Shown piece after piece: positions 43,287 through 51,112 of a stretch of 64,000 bases of DNA. Positions within the stretch are counted from its first letter, which is position 1; each line of letters starts with the position of its first letter. Origin of the DNA: Mesobacillus jeotgali (GTDB lineage Bacteria > Bacillota > Bacilli > Bacillales > Cytobacillaceae); assembly GCF_014856545.2 (NCBI RefSeq), contig NZ_CP109811.1, positions 428,001 through 492,000 of the forward strand. The letters run 5' to 3'. Both the position numbers and the translations under genes were made by a program. The notes below the pieces were generated by a model. That model was not told where the DNA came from. It made no database searches and worked only from the letters and a program-made list of their open reading frames with translations.

Positions 43287-43360
43287 CGCAGTATTCTTTT
43301 GATGGAAATTTGATATGTTAATAGTGTAATAATAATAAATAACTTATTGGAGTGAAGAAC

Positions 43361-43876
43361 ATGTTTGCAAAGTGGTTAAGAGAAAACAATGTTGCTGCTG
43401 GTCTATTGGCTGTTATTAGAATATGGCTTGGGTACAACTGGATGACTGCTGGATGGGGCAAGTTGACTGGTGAAGGCTTCGACGCTTCTGGCTATTTGAA
43501 AAATGCGGTGGCGAACCCAGTTAAAGGTCCAGACGGAAACGCGGTTTACGGCTGGTACGTGAACTTCCTTGAAAGCTTCGCGATCCCGAACGTGGATATA
43601 TTTAACTTCATTGTTCCGCTTGGAGAATTCCTGGTAGGTCTTGGTTTGATCCTTGGAACACTGACAACTGCTGCAATGTTCTTTGGTCTAGTTATGAACT
43701 TCAGCTTCTTCCTGGCAGGAACTGTATCTCACAACCCAACAGACATCTTCTTCGGCTTCATCATCCTGTTCGCAGGCTACAACGCAGGTAAATACGGTCT
43801 AGACCGCTGGGTAGTACCATTCATCCGCAAAACTGTTTTCAAGCGCGGAGAAGAAGTCACACGCAACGCAGCTTAA
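43361..43876 (+). CDS. DoxX-family membrane protein, copy 1
   Basis: A 171-residue, four-helix protein. RIWLGYNWMTAGWGKLTG (about residues 20-37) is the DoxX signature; FIVPLGEFLVGLGLILGTLT and GFIILFAGYNAGKYGLDRW follow. DoxX proteins are linked to thiosulfate:quinone and thiol-redox complexes; the exact activity here is unknown. The ATG follows TTGGAGTG. It differs from the copy at 47942 at only five residues, though many codons differ silently. An Fnr-type box lies upstream and a terminator follows. Confidence 0.92.
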   Translation: MFAKWLRENNVAAGLLAVIRIWLGYNWMTAGWGKLTGEGFDASGYLKNAVANPVKGPDGNAVYGWYVNFLESFAIPNVDIFNFIVPLGEFLVGLGLILGTLTTAAMFFGLVMNFSFFLAGTVSHNPTDIFFGFIILFAGYNAGKYGLDRWVVPFIRKTVFKRGEEVTRNAA

Positions 43877-43902
43877 CTTGAATTAAATCCCCCTTTAATA
43901 TA

Positions 43903-43940
43903 GTTGGCTGCCGGCTAATCCCGGCAGCTATTTTTATTTT
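43903..43940 (+). terminator. rho-independent terminator
   Basis: GGCTGCCGG and CCGGCAGC stem followed by a T-rich tail; it overlaps the 3' end of the minus-strand kinase. Confidence 0.8.
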
Positions 43941-44905
43941 CCGGAAAATAAATCCTCCAGTTGATCCCAGTGGTCAGCTATCCAGGCATTTTCTTCACGG
44001 AATCGTTTGAGGGGAGTGGAGTCTCCCGGTTTTTCAACCCGAAGCCAGTCTGCTTCTCTCCACCAGGTCAGTTTAATTGAACGTACCAATTTTTCAGGCG
44101 GCAAGGGTTTGAACTGACGATAGCCGCTGACAAATGCGGAAACACACTCATGCCGTATTTTATTTTTATGAAGGCAGCAGGACAGAATAGGCCTGGAAAT
44201 ATCGAAATCGGTATAAACGACACTCATCCGGTCAAAATCAAGAATGGATGCTACCTCATTTTCGTTGAATAAGATATTATCCGCGAATAAGTCCCAATGG
44301 GCCCACCCTATTTCACATTCAGAAAATAAATCCGTGTCATTCTCCTCGAGAATCCTTCTTTGCGTTTCCAATCTCTTAATCGTTTTGCCGCACTCCAACT
44401 CAATGGCTTTCTTCCATCGATCAGTCCAGTTTTCCAACATTTCTGGTTTGGATTGAATATCCCAATGCAGCGGTTCCAAAGCGATATGTTCCTCGAGCAG
44501 TACATGCATGTTCCCGGTGGTTTTCCCGAGACTGTACATTTGTGAAGGATTTGCGCTGCCAGGGGGAAGGGTGAGTCCTTTATTGAACCCTGTCAGAACG
44601 AATCGTTCACCGCCCTCAGTATTCAAGATGAATTTTTCGTTGCGTGAAAATAACTCAGGACAGGGGAGGCCTTCATCAAACAATTTTTGTTGAATTTGAA
44701 GCGCTTTTTCCAGTCCTGGAATCCTGTGGTCAGGATATCTTTGCTTATTATATTGCTTCACAAAAAAATCACCGGCATCCGTTTTTATCTGCCACTTCAA
44801 GTTCTTGAAACCTAAATGAATTTGATTATAGCCCTGAATCTCCAATCCAAATAAATGGCTGATGGTTTCGAAGATTTCCTCCTGTATTTCAGTATGAACG
44901 ATCAT
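43934..44905 (-). CDS. APH-fold small-molecule kinase
   Basis: A 323-residue phosphotransferase of the aminoglycoside/choline/homoserine kinase type. IKTDAGDFFVKQYN provides the ATP-binding Lys; WAHWDLFADNILFNENEVASILDFDRM (about residues 200-226) is the catalytic H-x-D-x-x-x-x-N loop and metal-binding D. It phosphorylates a hydroxyl of an unknown compound. The resistance-enzyme match is only by fold. AGGGAGA precedes the ATG. Confidence 0.88.
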   Translation of the reverse strand: MIVHTEIQEEIFETISHLFGLEIQGYNQIHLGFKNLKWQIKTDAGDFFVKQYNKQRYPDHRIPGLEKALQIQQKLFDEGLPCPELFSRNEKFILNTEGGERFVLTGFNKGLTLPPGSANPSQMYSLGKTTGNMHVLLEEHIALEPLHWDIQSKPEMLENWTDRWKKAIELECGKTIKRLETQRRILEENDTDLFSECEIGWAHWDLFADNILFNENEVASILDFDRMSVVYTDFDISRPILSCCLHKNKIRHECVSAFVSGYRQFKPLPPEKLVRSIKLTWWREADWLRVEKPGDSTPLKRFREENAWIADHWDQLEDLFSGK

Positions 44906-44996
44906 TTTAATCTCCCTTAGTATCGATTTAAGCTTAATTCGAGAGCAGAGGGAGGAAATCCTGTTTAGGCCAAAATAAAAAGCATAGGAATGAGAT

Positions 44997-46686
44997 CGAG
45001 ACCAGTGAAAAAGTCTAATTAAAGGTCCCTTTTCTCACTTATTCTGTTTTTATCCATGAAAAAACCCCCTGAATGGTATAATGGGTACGACCAAATACCG
45101 ACCATTAGGGGGTTTTTCTTGTGCTTCGACTAGAGCCAAAGCAATCAAGTTTTCACTCCGTATTATACGATAAAATACCAGAAAATCATATTCTTAAGAA
45201 GATTACTACTGTTGTAGATTTCAGTTTTATTAATGAACTACTGATCGATAGCTATTCCAAACGGTTTGGACGTCCTGCAAAAGAACCTGAGTTGATGTGT
45301 AAACTTCTATTTCTACAACATCTATATAATTATTCCGATGAACAAATCAAGGCGGAGGCAGAATTAAATCTTGCTTATCTGTATTTTCTTGGCCTCAATC
45401 CGGAAGATACCCTCCCTGATAAAAGTCTTCTTTCCAAATTCAGGACCCACCGTCTAGGAGAATCCACATTAGACGAAATCATTACTGAGATTGCACGACA
45501 ATGTGTGGAACAAGGGATCCTTGAAGGGAAGAGTGTGAGCATTGATGCCACCCATATTGAAGCAAATACAATAAAGAAGACACCTGAAAGATTAATGAAG
45601 CATATCGCCAAGAAAATCGTTGGTGCCTATGAAATTGAATCGGGTCACTCCTTGGAAAATATACCGGAGGTACCAGATTACCAGGACATTCCGGATCACC
45701 ATGAAGCCAAGAAGGTCATGAAACAATACTTGGAAACCGTCATTGATGAAGCAGAAAAAAACATTTCAGGCCATGAACAGGAAACCCAGCAGATGATCCA
45801 GAAAGCGAAAGACATCCTCAGTGACCCGAAATTCATGAATCAAAAAGGCATTCGATCACTTATAGATGAAGATGCGAGGGTTGGACGAAAAAGTAAAACC
45901 CAGGATTTTTATGGCTATAAAACAGAGTTCGTTATGACAACGGATGAGCGAATTATCACTTCAGTCCGAACATCAGATGGCGCTTATATGGATGGCGGTT
46001 ACGCAAAAGAAATGTTAAAAGATACCCTTAAATCAGGTATGAACATCGATGAAGTTTATGGAGATAAGGCCTATTTCAGAAAATACATTCTCGATGACAT
46101 ACAGGAACTTAATGCCCGACCATACATACCAGTTAGCTCCCTAGTATACAGGCTGGATGAAAGTGAATTTACCTATAATAAAGATTCGGATGAATGGCAG
46201 TGCAGCCAGGGGAATACAACACTAAATAAAAAACGCTATAAATCAAAGAGAAAAGATGGTGTCAGAGAGGGCTATAAGTATTACTTCGAGATCAACCAAT
46301 GTAAGGCCTGTCCCTTGCATGATGAGTGTGCAAAGACCAGCGCGAGAAGAATCTTGGTCGTTGGATTGAACACCTCTGAATTTTATGAAATATCCCAGTA
46401 TCAAAAAACTGAGGAATTTAAGAAAAAGTATAAAAAGCGAGCAACCATCGAAGGGAAAAATGCGGAGCTTAAAAGGTTTCATGGCCTATCCCGAGCCAGG
46501 GGGTATGGTCTTTTAAGTGTGTCTGTACAATCAAAATTAGCCGCAATAGCAGTAAATTTAAAGAGGATAGCGGCGATCGCTTCCTCTTTTTTACTGCTTA
46601 TTTCGGTGAAATCTATGTAAATTGGAGTTCATTTCAAATGAGCTAACAAAAGGGAAAGAAAAAAGAGTGGTTTTTCACTGGTCTCG
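44997..46686 (+). mobile_element. IS1182-family insertion sequence, complete
   Basis: A 1690-bp element bounded by perfect 16-bp terminal inverted repeats (CGAGACCAGTGAAAAA at 44997-45012 and its complement at 46671-46686) and flanked by the 8-bp direct repeat AATGAGAT (44989-44996, 46687-46694). It encodes one intact transposase. Just inside the left end is a long hairpin (about 45059-45118, AAAACCCCCT/AGGGGGTTTT) whose loop carries a TATAAT-like -10; it can block outside transcription. The perfect repeats and duplication suggest recent movement. Confidence 0.95.
45121..46620 (+). CDS. IS1182-family transposase
   Basis: A 499-residue DDE transposase. The N-terminal DNA-binding part includes RFGRPAKEPELMCKLLFLQHLYNYSDEQ; the catalytic core has the first Asp in SIDATHIEAN (about residue 143), the second in DEVYGDKAYF (about 309) and the Glu in RATIEGKNAELKRFHGLSRARGYG (about 440). 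CKACPLHDEC is the usual Cys cluster of the family. GTG 45121 lies 2 bases after the leader hairpin, whose AGGGGG may serve as ribosome site. The frame is intact. Confidence 0.95.
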   Translation: MLRLEPKQSSFHSVLYDKIPENHILKKITTVVDFSFINELLIDSYSKRFGRPAKEPELMCKLLFLQHLYNYSDEQIKAEAELNLAYLYFLGLNPEDTLPDKSLLSKFRTHRLGESTLDEIITEIARQCVEQGILEGKSVSIDATHIEANTIKKTPERLMKHIAKKIVGAYEIESGHSLENIPEVPDYQDIPDHHEAKKVMKQYLETVIDEAEKNISGHEQETQQMIQKAKDILSDPKFMNQKGIRSLIDEDARVGRKSKTQDFYGYKTEFVMTTDERIITSVRTSDGAYMDGGYAKEMLKDTLKSGMNIDEVYGDKAYFRKYILDDIQELNARPYIPVSSLVYRLDESEFTYNKDSDEWQCSQGNTTLNKKRYKSKRKDGVREGYKYYFEINQCKACPLHDECAKTSARRILVVGLNTSEFYEISQYQKTEEFKKKYKKRATIEGKNAELKRFHGLSRARGYGLLSVSVQSKLAAIAVNLKRIAAIASSFLLLISVKSM

Positions 46687-46753
46687 AATGAGATCCTATG
46701 CTTAAGTGTTGATACTCTTATGATTAATACCTATGGTTATGTTTTTTAGGAGC

Positions 46754-46912
46754 GCAATGTACCCTTATGCAGAGGTAAAGCGGCATATAAGGGCACATTT
46801 AGGTTGAAAATGTACCCTTATGCAGAGGTAAAGCGGCATATAAGGGCACATTTAGGTTGAAAATGTACCCTTATGCAGAGGTAAAACGGCCTATAAGGGC
46901 ACATTTAGGTTG
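46754..46912. repeat. 53-bp dyad array, TGTACCCTTAT/ATAAGGGCACA type (array E)
   Basis: Three nearly identical units begin at 46756, 46809 and 46862, a 53-bp period. In each, TGTACCCTTATGC pairs with GCATATAAGGGCACA (third copy GCCTATAAGGGCACA). It lies just downstream of the minus-strand YhcN-like gene. Confidence 0.92.
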
Positions 46913-46927
46913 AAAATGCCTTCAATG

Positions 46928-47662
46928 CTATCTTCCAAAGAAACCGTCCATTGCATTACGGAAGTCTTCGAACATGCCGTCTCTGTTTCTGTCGGTGCGG
47001 ATGTCATCGGCGAATGTTCCCATTCTGTTGTAGGCATCACGGTCAACTGAAACGTAGACTTTATCGATTCTGTTATTTGCCTGGCGCACTCTTTGTTCAA
47101 TCTGCATCTCCAGCTGGCCATTTTTGCCGTTCATGGTGTTACCAGCTGCGTTTCCATTCATGTCTGTATTGCCAATTCCATTCATGTTTCCATTGCCGTT
47201 ATTATTATCATTGCCAAGTACATTGTTGCGATTTGTGTTGCCAGCGTTTTGGCGGTCGCCATTTCCTGCGTCACCTTTGCCGTCAATGATTCCGTCATTT
47301 CCTGCACGGTTGTCACTCTGATCCACTCGTCCATTCTCGGTAAAAGTCCTGCCGTTTCCATCCAGGGCACCATTGATTTCTGCATTTCCTTCGTTCTCCG
47401 AGTCCGCAAGTCGAACAGCGACATATGCATTGTTTTCCGAGATGATGACTCGTGCGTCGTCTACTTCCGGCATTTGCTCAATCTGGCGCTCGGCACGATC
47501 AGCCAGCTGGAGTCTGTTGCCTTCAGTTGCCGGTCCGCGTCTAACCTGGGAGATTTCTACCTGCTGGTCACGGTTATTGTCAGCAGCATTGTTATTCGCT
47601 CCGCACCCGGCTAAACCCATTGTAAAAACAGCACAGCCTGCAATGATGATTGATTTTTTCAT
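46928..47662 (-). CDS. YhcN/YlaJ-type sporulation lipoprotein
   Basis: A 244-residue lipoprotein (signal MKKSIIIAGCAVFTMGLAGC, lipobox LAGC). The N-terminal half (LADRAERQIEQMPEVDDARVIISENNAYVAVRL) and the C-terminal part (IEQRVRQANNRIDKVYVSVDRDAYNRM) together make the YhcN domain, here split by about 100 Gly/Asn/Asp-rich residues (80-175). YhcN proteins sit in the inner spore membrane and aid germination. ATG 47662 follows AGGAG by 8 bases. Its normal terminator appears to be the one split by the IS. Confidence 0.88.
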   Translation of the reverse strand: MKKSIIIAGCAVFTMGLAGCGANNNAADNNRDQQVEISQVRRGPATEGNRLQLADRAERQIEQMPEVDDARVIISENNAYVAVRLADSENEGNAEINGALDGNGRTFTENGRVDQSDNRAGNDGIIDGKGDAGNGDRQNAGNTNRNNVLGNDNNNGNGNMNGIGNTDMNGNAAGNTMNGKNGQLEMQIEQRVRQANNRIDKVYVSVDRDAYNRMGTFADDIRTDRNRDGMFEDFRNAMDGFFGR

Positions 47663-47849
47663 CCTGATCACTCCTAGTTGGTATTGTCGTCCTTATGATG
47701 GCTAGAATCTGGAGCGATATGCAGGGGTGAAGGCATTTTTTTAAAAAAAGATTCAAACAGGGATTAAGGAATAGATTCTGCCGGAATGAAGGCTATAAAA
47801 AAAAGTTTAAATAGCGTTGTCACCTTTCGTTCAAAACATTTCAACAGAA

Positions 47850-47867
47850 TTGTGAATACATTCACAA
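47850..47867 (+). promoter_or_regulatory. Rex/Fnr-type dyad upstream of the second DoxX gene
   Basis: TTGTGAATACATTCACAA matches the Rex consensus TTGTGAA-N4-TTCACAA and also contains the Fnr core TGTGA-N6-TCACA. It lies in the same relative position as the dyad of copy 1. Confidence 0.75.
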
Positions 47868-47941
47868 AAATCCCTATTCTCGAGATATATTTGATATCTT
47901 ATAAGTGTACTAATACTAATAAACTTATTGGAGTGAGGAAC

Positions 47942-48457
47942 ATGTTTGCGAAATGGTTAAGAGAAAACAATGTTGCTGCTGGTATATTGACTGTCATTAG
48001 GGTTTGGCTAGGTTACAACTGGATGACTGCAGGTTGGGGCAAATTGACTGGTGAAGGCTTCGACGCTTCTGGATATTTGAAAAATGCGGTGGCGAACCCG
48101 GTAAAAGGTCCAGACGGAAACGCAGTATACGGATGGTATGTGAATTTCCTTGAGAGCTTTGCGATTCCGAATGTGGACATTTTCAACTTTATCGTGCCAC
48201 TAGGTGAATTCCTTGTAGGTCTTGGCTTGATCCTTGGAACACTGACAACTGCTGCGATGTTCTTCGGCCTTGTGATGAACTTCAGCTTCTTCCTTGCTGG
48301 AACAGTATCTCATAACCCAACTGACATCTTCTTTGGCTTCATCATCCTGTTCGCAGGCTATAACGCAGGTAAATACGGCTTAGACCGCTGGGTAGTTCCA
48401 TTCATCCGCAAAACTGTTTTCAAGCGCGGAGAAGAAGCCACACACAACGCTGCTTAA
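47942..48457 (+). CDS. DoxX-family membrane protein, copy 2
   Basis: A 171-residue, four-helix protein identical to copy 1 (43361) except at five residues (three near positions 15-21, two in the C-terminal EEATHNAA). Silent differences are frequent, for example across 48120-48220, while other stretches are identical in DNA. TTGGAGTG precedes the ATG, and the preceding 110 bases are also alike in layout. The upstream dyad fits Rex better than Fnr, so the two copies may respond to different redox signals. Confidence 0.92.
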   Translation: MFAKWLRENNVAAGILTVIRVWLGYNWMTAGWGKLTGEGFDASGYLKNAVANPVKGPDGNAVYGWYVNFLESFAIPNVDIFNFIVPLGEFLVGLGLILGTLTTAAMFFGLVMNFSFFLAGTVSHNPTDIFFGFIILFAGYNAGKYGLDRWVVPFIRKTVFKRGEEATHNAA

Positions 48458-48488
48458 CTTGATTTTTAATTCCCCCTTTAAATAATTT

Positions 48489-48520
48489 GGCTGCCAGTTT
48501 GACTGGCAGCCTTTTTTTCG
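48489..48520 (+). terminator. rho-independent terminator
   Basis: GGCTGCCAGT and ACTGGCAGCC stem followed by seven T. Confidence 0.92.
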
Positions 48521-48576
48521 TCCTGCTGATTCTTTGGTTTGCTATAATTTTTCTTAGAAGAAAGAGGTGTAAACCT

Positions 48577-48801
48577 ATGTTTAAGCGAATGAAATATACG
48601 ACCAAACAGAAGAAGGACAGGTCATTGATCTACTTCATCATAGCGGGATTTATGCTTGTGGGGATCATCGTGGCTGGAAGCATGGAAGGGGTGGACCGCA
48701 GTTTTGTGATTCCGCTCGTTTTGATGGTTACATCCTTTTCTGTGGGAATTTTATGCAAAAGGGATGTCGTCCGTGAAGAAAATAGGGAAACCGTGGATTA
48801 A
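48577..48801 (+). CDS. small two-helix membrane protein
   Basis: A 74-residue protein with a basic N terminus (MFKRMKYTTKQKKDRS) and two helices (about residues 18-34, 46-62). AAGAGGTG precedes ATG 48577; the longer frame starts inside the previous terminator. Its 3' end overlaps the acetyltransferase start. Unknown function. Confidence 0.65.
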   Translation: MFKRMKYTTKQKKDRSLIYFIIAGFMLVGIIVAGSMEGVDRSFVIPLVLMVTSFSVGILCKRDVVREENRETVD

Positions 48802-49750
48802 ATTAAAAGAGAGTATTGATGAAGTGGATTATGAAATAATCGCCCATCTTCAGGAGCGCTGCGTGGAACATGACCAAACGGCACTGAAACTGGAGCTTGA
48901 TTACAAGCTTGGCGTCAGCAATGACAGCAGCAAGGGCGTCGAGGATATAAATGAGTTCCTCTACTTTGATGGGGAAGAGCTGATAGGCTATATGGGGATC
49001 TCAAGCTTCGGCGGCCCATGGGAAGTGAACGGGATGGTGGATCCGGATTACCGTCGCAAGGGTGTTTTCACCAAATTGTTTGAGCTGGTCATAGCAGAAT
49101 GGAAGCGCCGGTGCACGGGCAGCATGCTGCTGCTGAGTGACCGCAACTCGGAATCGGGACAGAATTTCATTGCTAGTGTTGGTGCGCAATACAAGCATTC
49201 TGAGTATGAGATGTTTTTGAAAAAAGATATCCCAGATGCCACTCCGGACCAGTTGGCGGGCATTGCGTTCAGAAAAGCGACGAACGCGGACGCGCACGAG
49301 ATTGCACGGCAGAACGCGATTTATTTTAAGGATGAAGACGAAATCAGTTCAGAAGACATGATTTTGGCTGAAAAAGAGGAAATCAGTTCAGAAGACATGA
49401 TTTTGCCGAAGGAAGAGGAAATCAGTTCAGAAGAGATGATTTTGCCAGAGGAAGAGGAAAGGCGCGGGATGACCTCTTATCTTGTTGAAAAAGAAGGGCA
49501 AATCATCGGGAAGGTAAATCTGCAGCTGACATCGAAGCTTGGTGCCATTTTTGGTTTGGGTGTGTTGCCGGAACATCGTCGGAAGGGTTACGGCAGGGCG
49601 CTCCTTTTGCTGGCCATTGAAAAGCTGCGGGAAGCAAATGCCCAGGAAATCATGCTGCAGGTTGCGGCCGAGAACTCCAATGCGCTAAACCTTTATAAGT
49701 CATGCGGCTTTGAAGAGACATCTACGATGGATTATTTTGAGCTGAGATAA
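48773..49750 (+). CDS. tandem-GNAT N-acetyltransferase with repeat linker
   Basis: About 325 residues with two GNAT domains. The first has VNGMVDPDYRRKGVFTKLFELV (acetyl-CoA loop), the second IFGLGVLPEHRRKGYGRALLLLAIEKL and AENSNALNLYKSCGF. Between them (about residues 190-225) is an acidic linker with three copies of a 14-16 residue unit, EISSED(or E)MIL plus acidic residues, encoded by tandem DNA repeats at about 49337-49460. GTG 48773 suits the AAAAGGG spacing; ATG 48764 touches that site. The substrate is unknown. Confidence 0.85.
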   Translation: MKKIGKPWIKLKESIDEVDYEIIAHLQERCVEHDQTALKLELDYKLGVSNDSSKGVEDINEFLYFDGEELIGYMGISSFGGPWEVNGMVDPDYRRKGVFTKLFELVIAEWKRRCTGSMLLLSDRNSESGQNFIASVGAQYKHSEYEMFLKKDIPDATPDQLAGIAFRKATNADAHEIARQNAIYFKDEDEISSEDMILAEKEEISSEDMILPKEEEISSEEMILPEEEERRGMTSYLVEKEGQIIGKVNLQLTSKLGAIFGLGVLPEHRRKGYGRALLLLAIEKLREANAQEIMLQVAAENSNALNLYKSCGFEETSTMDYFELR

Positions 49751-49753
49751 ACG

Positions 49754-49788
49754 ATATCCACCTCGTACAGAATGAGGTGGATATTTTT
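49754..49788 (+). terminator. rho-independent terminator
   Basis: ATATCCACCTC and GAGGTGGATAT stem followed by five T. Confidence 0.9.
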
Positions 49789-49863
49789 GGGATTATTTTG
49801 AAACTTACAGGTAGGAGATTCGTATAATAGTATTATCATCCTTTTTGAAAGGGAGGGTTAGCA

Positions 49864-50499
49864 ATGAATTGGAAGAAAGATTTTAAAGTTTCCGCTCTTA
49901 TTATTTTATTAGTCATCACAGCGATTGCTCTTATGGATAATGCAAGAACAGCAGATTCTGCAGCGAAGCTTGCGGAGGAGAAAAATCGTCTTGAAAAGAA
50001 AGTGACTAGTTTAGAAAAAGAAATCGAAAGACGGTCAAGGTTGACGGATGATTTGAAAAATGAAAATGATACATTGGCCGAAAATCTTTCAAACCTCGAA
50101 GAAGAAGTAGCTGCATCACAATCCTCTGTTCGATATGAGGACTTCATGGAGGCAATCGATGTCGTTGAGACCTATAAAGCTGTGGTAGATTTTGAAGAAG
50201 TATTTGAATTAATCGGAGTTGATAATTTTACAAGTTTTGGCTACCTTGATCAAGATTACAATTGCCCATGCAATATTAACTTCAAATATAGTAATCTTGA
50301 TTGGAAGCCTGGAGTGGTCATGAATCTTAGTGAATTTAGTATTGAAAAAGGGAAAATTCTTCTTACATATCTTACAGTCGAGAATCTGGAAAGTAACTAT
50401 CAATTTGTCTTGACCAAGGGTGGAGGCTTTTACGAAATCAATGAAAAGTGGAGGATAGAAGAAATTAGGCTTTTGGAAAAGGAGGGCTCCCCATTATAA
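49864..50499 (+). CDS. membrane-anchored coiled-coil protein, unknown
   Basis: A 211-residue protein: one N-terminal membrane helix (about 10-27), a coiled coil (about 33-85, AAKLAEEKNRLEKKVTSLEKEIE...), then a folded outer domain (about 90-205) with CPC and beta-rich segments. It is probably exported and anchored with the domain outside. AGGGAGG precedes the ATG. It starts a three-gene cluster of small membrane proteins. Confidence 0.7.
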   Translation: MNWKKDFKVSALIILLVITAIALMDNARTADSAAKLAEEKNRLEKKVTSLEKEIERRSRLTDDLKNENDTLAENLSNLEEEVAASQSSVRYEDFMEAIDVVETYKAVVDFEEVFELIGVDNFTSFGYLDQDYNCPCNINFKYSNLDWKPGVVMNLSEFSIEKGKILLTYLTVENLESNYQFVLTKGGGFYEINEKWRIEEIRLLEKEGSPL

Positions 50500-50660
50500 A
50501 ATTCGATAAACGGTTTCTTTCGTTAGTGGTGTATTTTTTATTGGTAACCTTGCTCTTGCTTTTTACGGTGCAAACGAATTTTAATCTGTCAGGTGTTCAT
50601 TATCAGTTCAATCAGGAAAATATGACGATGACAATTGAAAAAGGGATATGGAATAAGTAG
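50493..50660 (+). CDS. small membrane protein with a likely non-AUG start
   Basis: The frame encodes I(or M)IKFDKRFLSLVVYFLL and on to KGIWNK, 55 residues with one membrane helix (about 9-26). There is no ATG, GTG or TTG in a plausible place at the front, but AAGGAGGG lies 7 bases before ATT 50493, so ATT (or ATA 50496) probably starts it. It overlaps the previous gene by 7 bases and its stop abuts the next start. ATT starts are rare. Confidence 0.45.
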   Translation: MIKFDKRFLSLVVYFLLVTLLLLFTVQTNFNLSGVHYQFNQENMTMTIEKGIWNK

Positions 50661-50933
50661 GTGGATGAAAGGCAGGTTTCCGCCCAAGAAGCGCTCGGAA
50701 TCTTGCTGCCGATTAATGAGGCGAATCAGCTCTGGAAGATTAATATCTATACAATCTCGCTGTTTGCTGCTGCTTTTATCGCTTTAGTTTTTTCTCCCTT
50801 CAGACCTAAGCGGAATTTTAAATGGTATGTATTTTTATATTTTATCCTCCTTATGGCCTTCATAGTATGGGACATCAACATGCACAGGGACATTGCCGAG
50901 GAGATTGCGAAAGCTATGAACGGTTTAAAGTAA
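50661..50933 (+). CDS. small two-helix membrane protein
   Basis: A 90-residue protein (GTG start directly after the previous TAG) with helices at about 28-45 and 54-70 and amphipathic ends. Its ribosome site is weak, so translation is probably coupled to the gene before. Function unknown. Confidence 0.6.
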   Translation: MDERQVSAQEALGILLPINEANQLWKINIYTISLFAAAFIALVFSPFRPKRNFKWYVFLYFILLMAFIVWDINMHRDIAEEIAKAMNGLK

Positions 50934-50989
50934 GTTCGGGCCGGATCGTTCTGCGCTCATTCTGTGAAAAATAATTTCAGAAAAGTGTA

Positions 50990-51086
50990 TTGACAGTAAA
51001 GTCGGTTTCATGATAAATTTATCTCGAATTAAAAATAATTGATTTTGAGATTTATTTTTTTAGGATAATATCTCGAATTCGAGATA
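50990..51086 (+). promoter_or_regulatory. yceI promoter with MhqR-type operators
   Basis: TTGACA at 50990, 18 bases, then TAAATT. Directly after it is an imperfect dyad (ATCTCGAATT ... ATTTTGAGAT, about 51020-51051), and TATCTCGAATTCGAGATA at 51069-51086 is a perfect 18-bp palindrome equal to the MhqR consensus. The layout repeats that of the ring-cleaving dioxygenase promoter at 15536. Confidence 0.85.
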
Positions 51087-51112
51087 ATTAAAAAAACAGG
51101 GGGATTTATAAA

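Larger units (their letters stand above)
44980..46703 (-). terminator. terminator hairpin split by the IS
   Basis: AAGCATAGG (44980-44988) and CCTATGCTT (46695-46703) are complementary and, without the IS and one copy of its 8-bp duplication, would enclose an 8-base loop. On the minus strand the stem is followed by TTTATTTT. It would have ended leftward transcripts such as that of the YhcN-like gene. Confidence 0.75.

Noticed and set aside
43934..44905. Aminoglycoside resistance gene next to the IS
   Set aside because: The kinase has only the general APH fold; nothing points to aminoglycosides and the IS lies upstream of it, not around it.
46951..47614. Plus-strand open frames opposite the YhcN-like gene
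   Set aside because: They are shadows of the Gly/Asn-rich minus-strand gene, which has a signal peptide, lipobox and family match.
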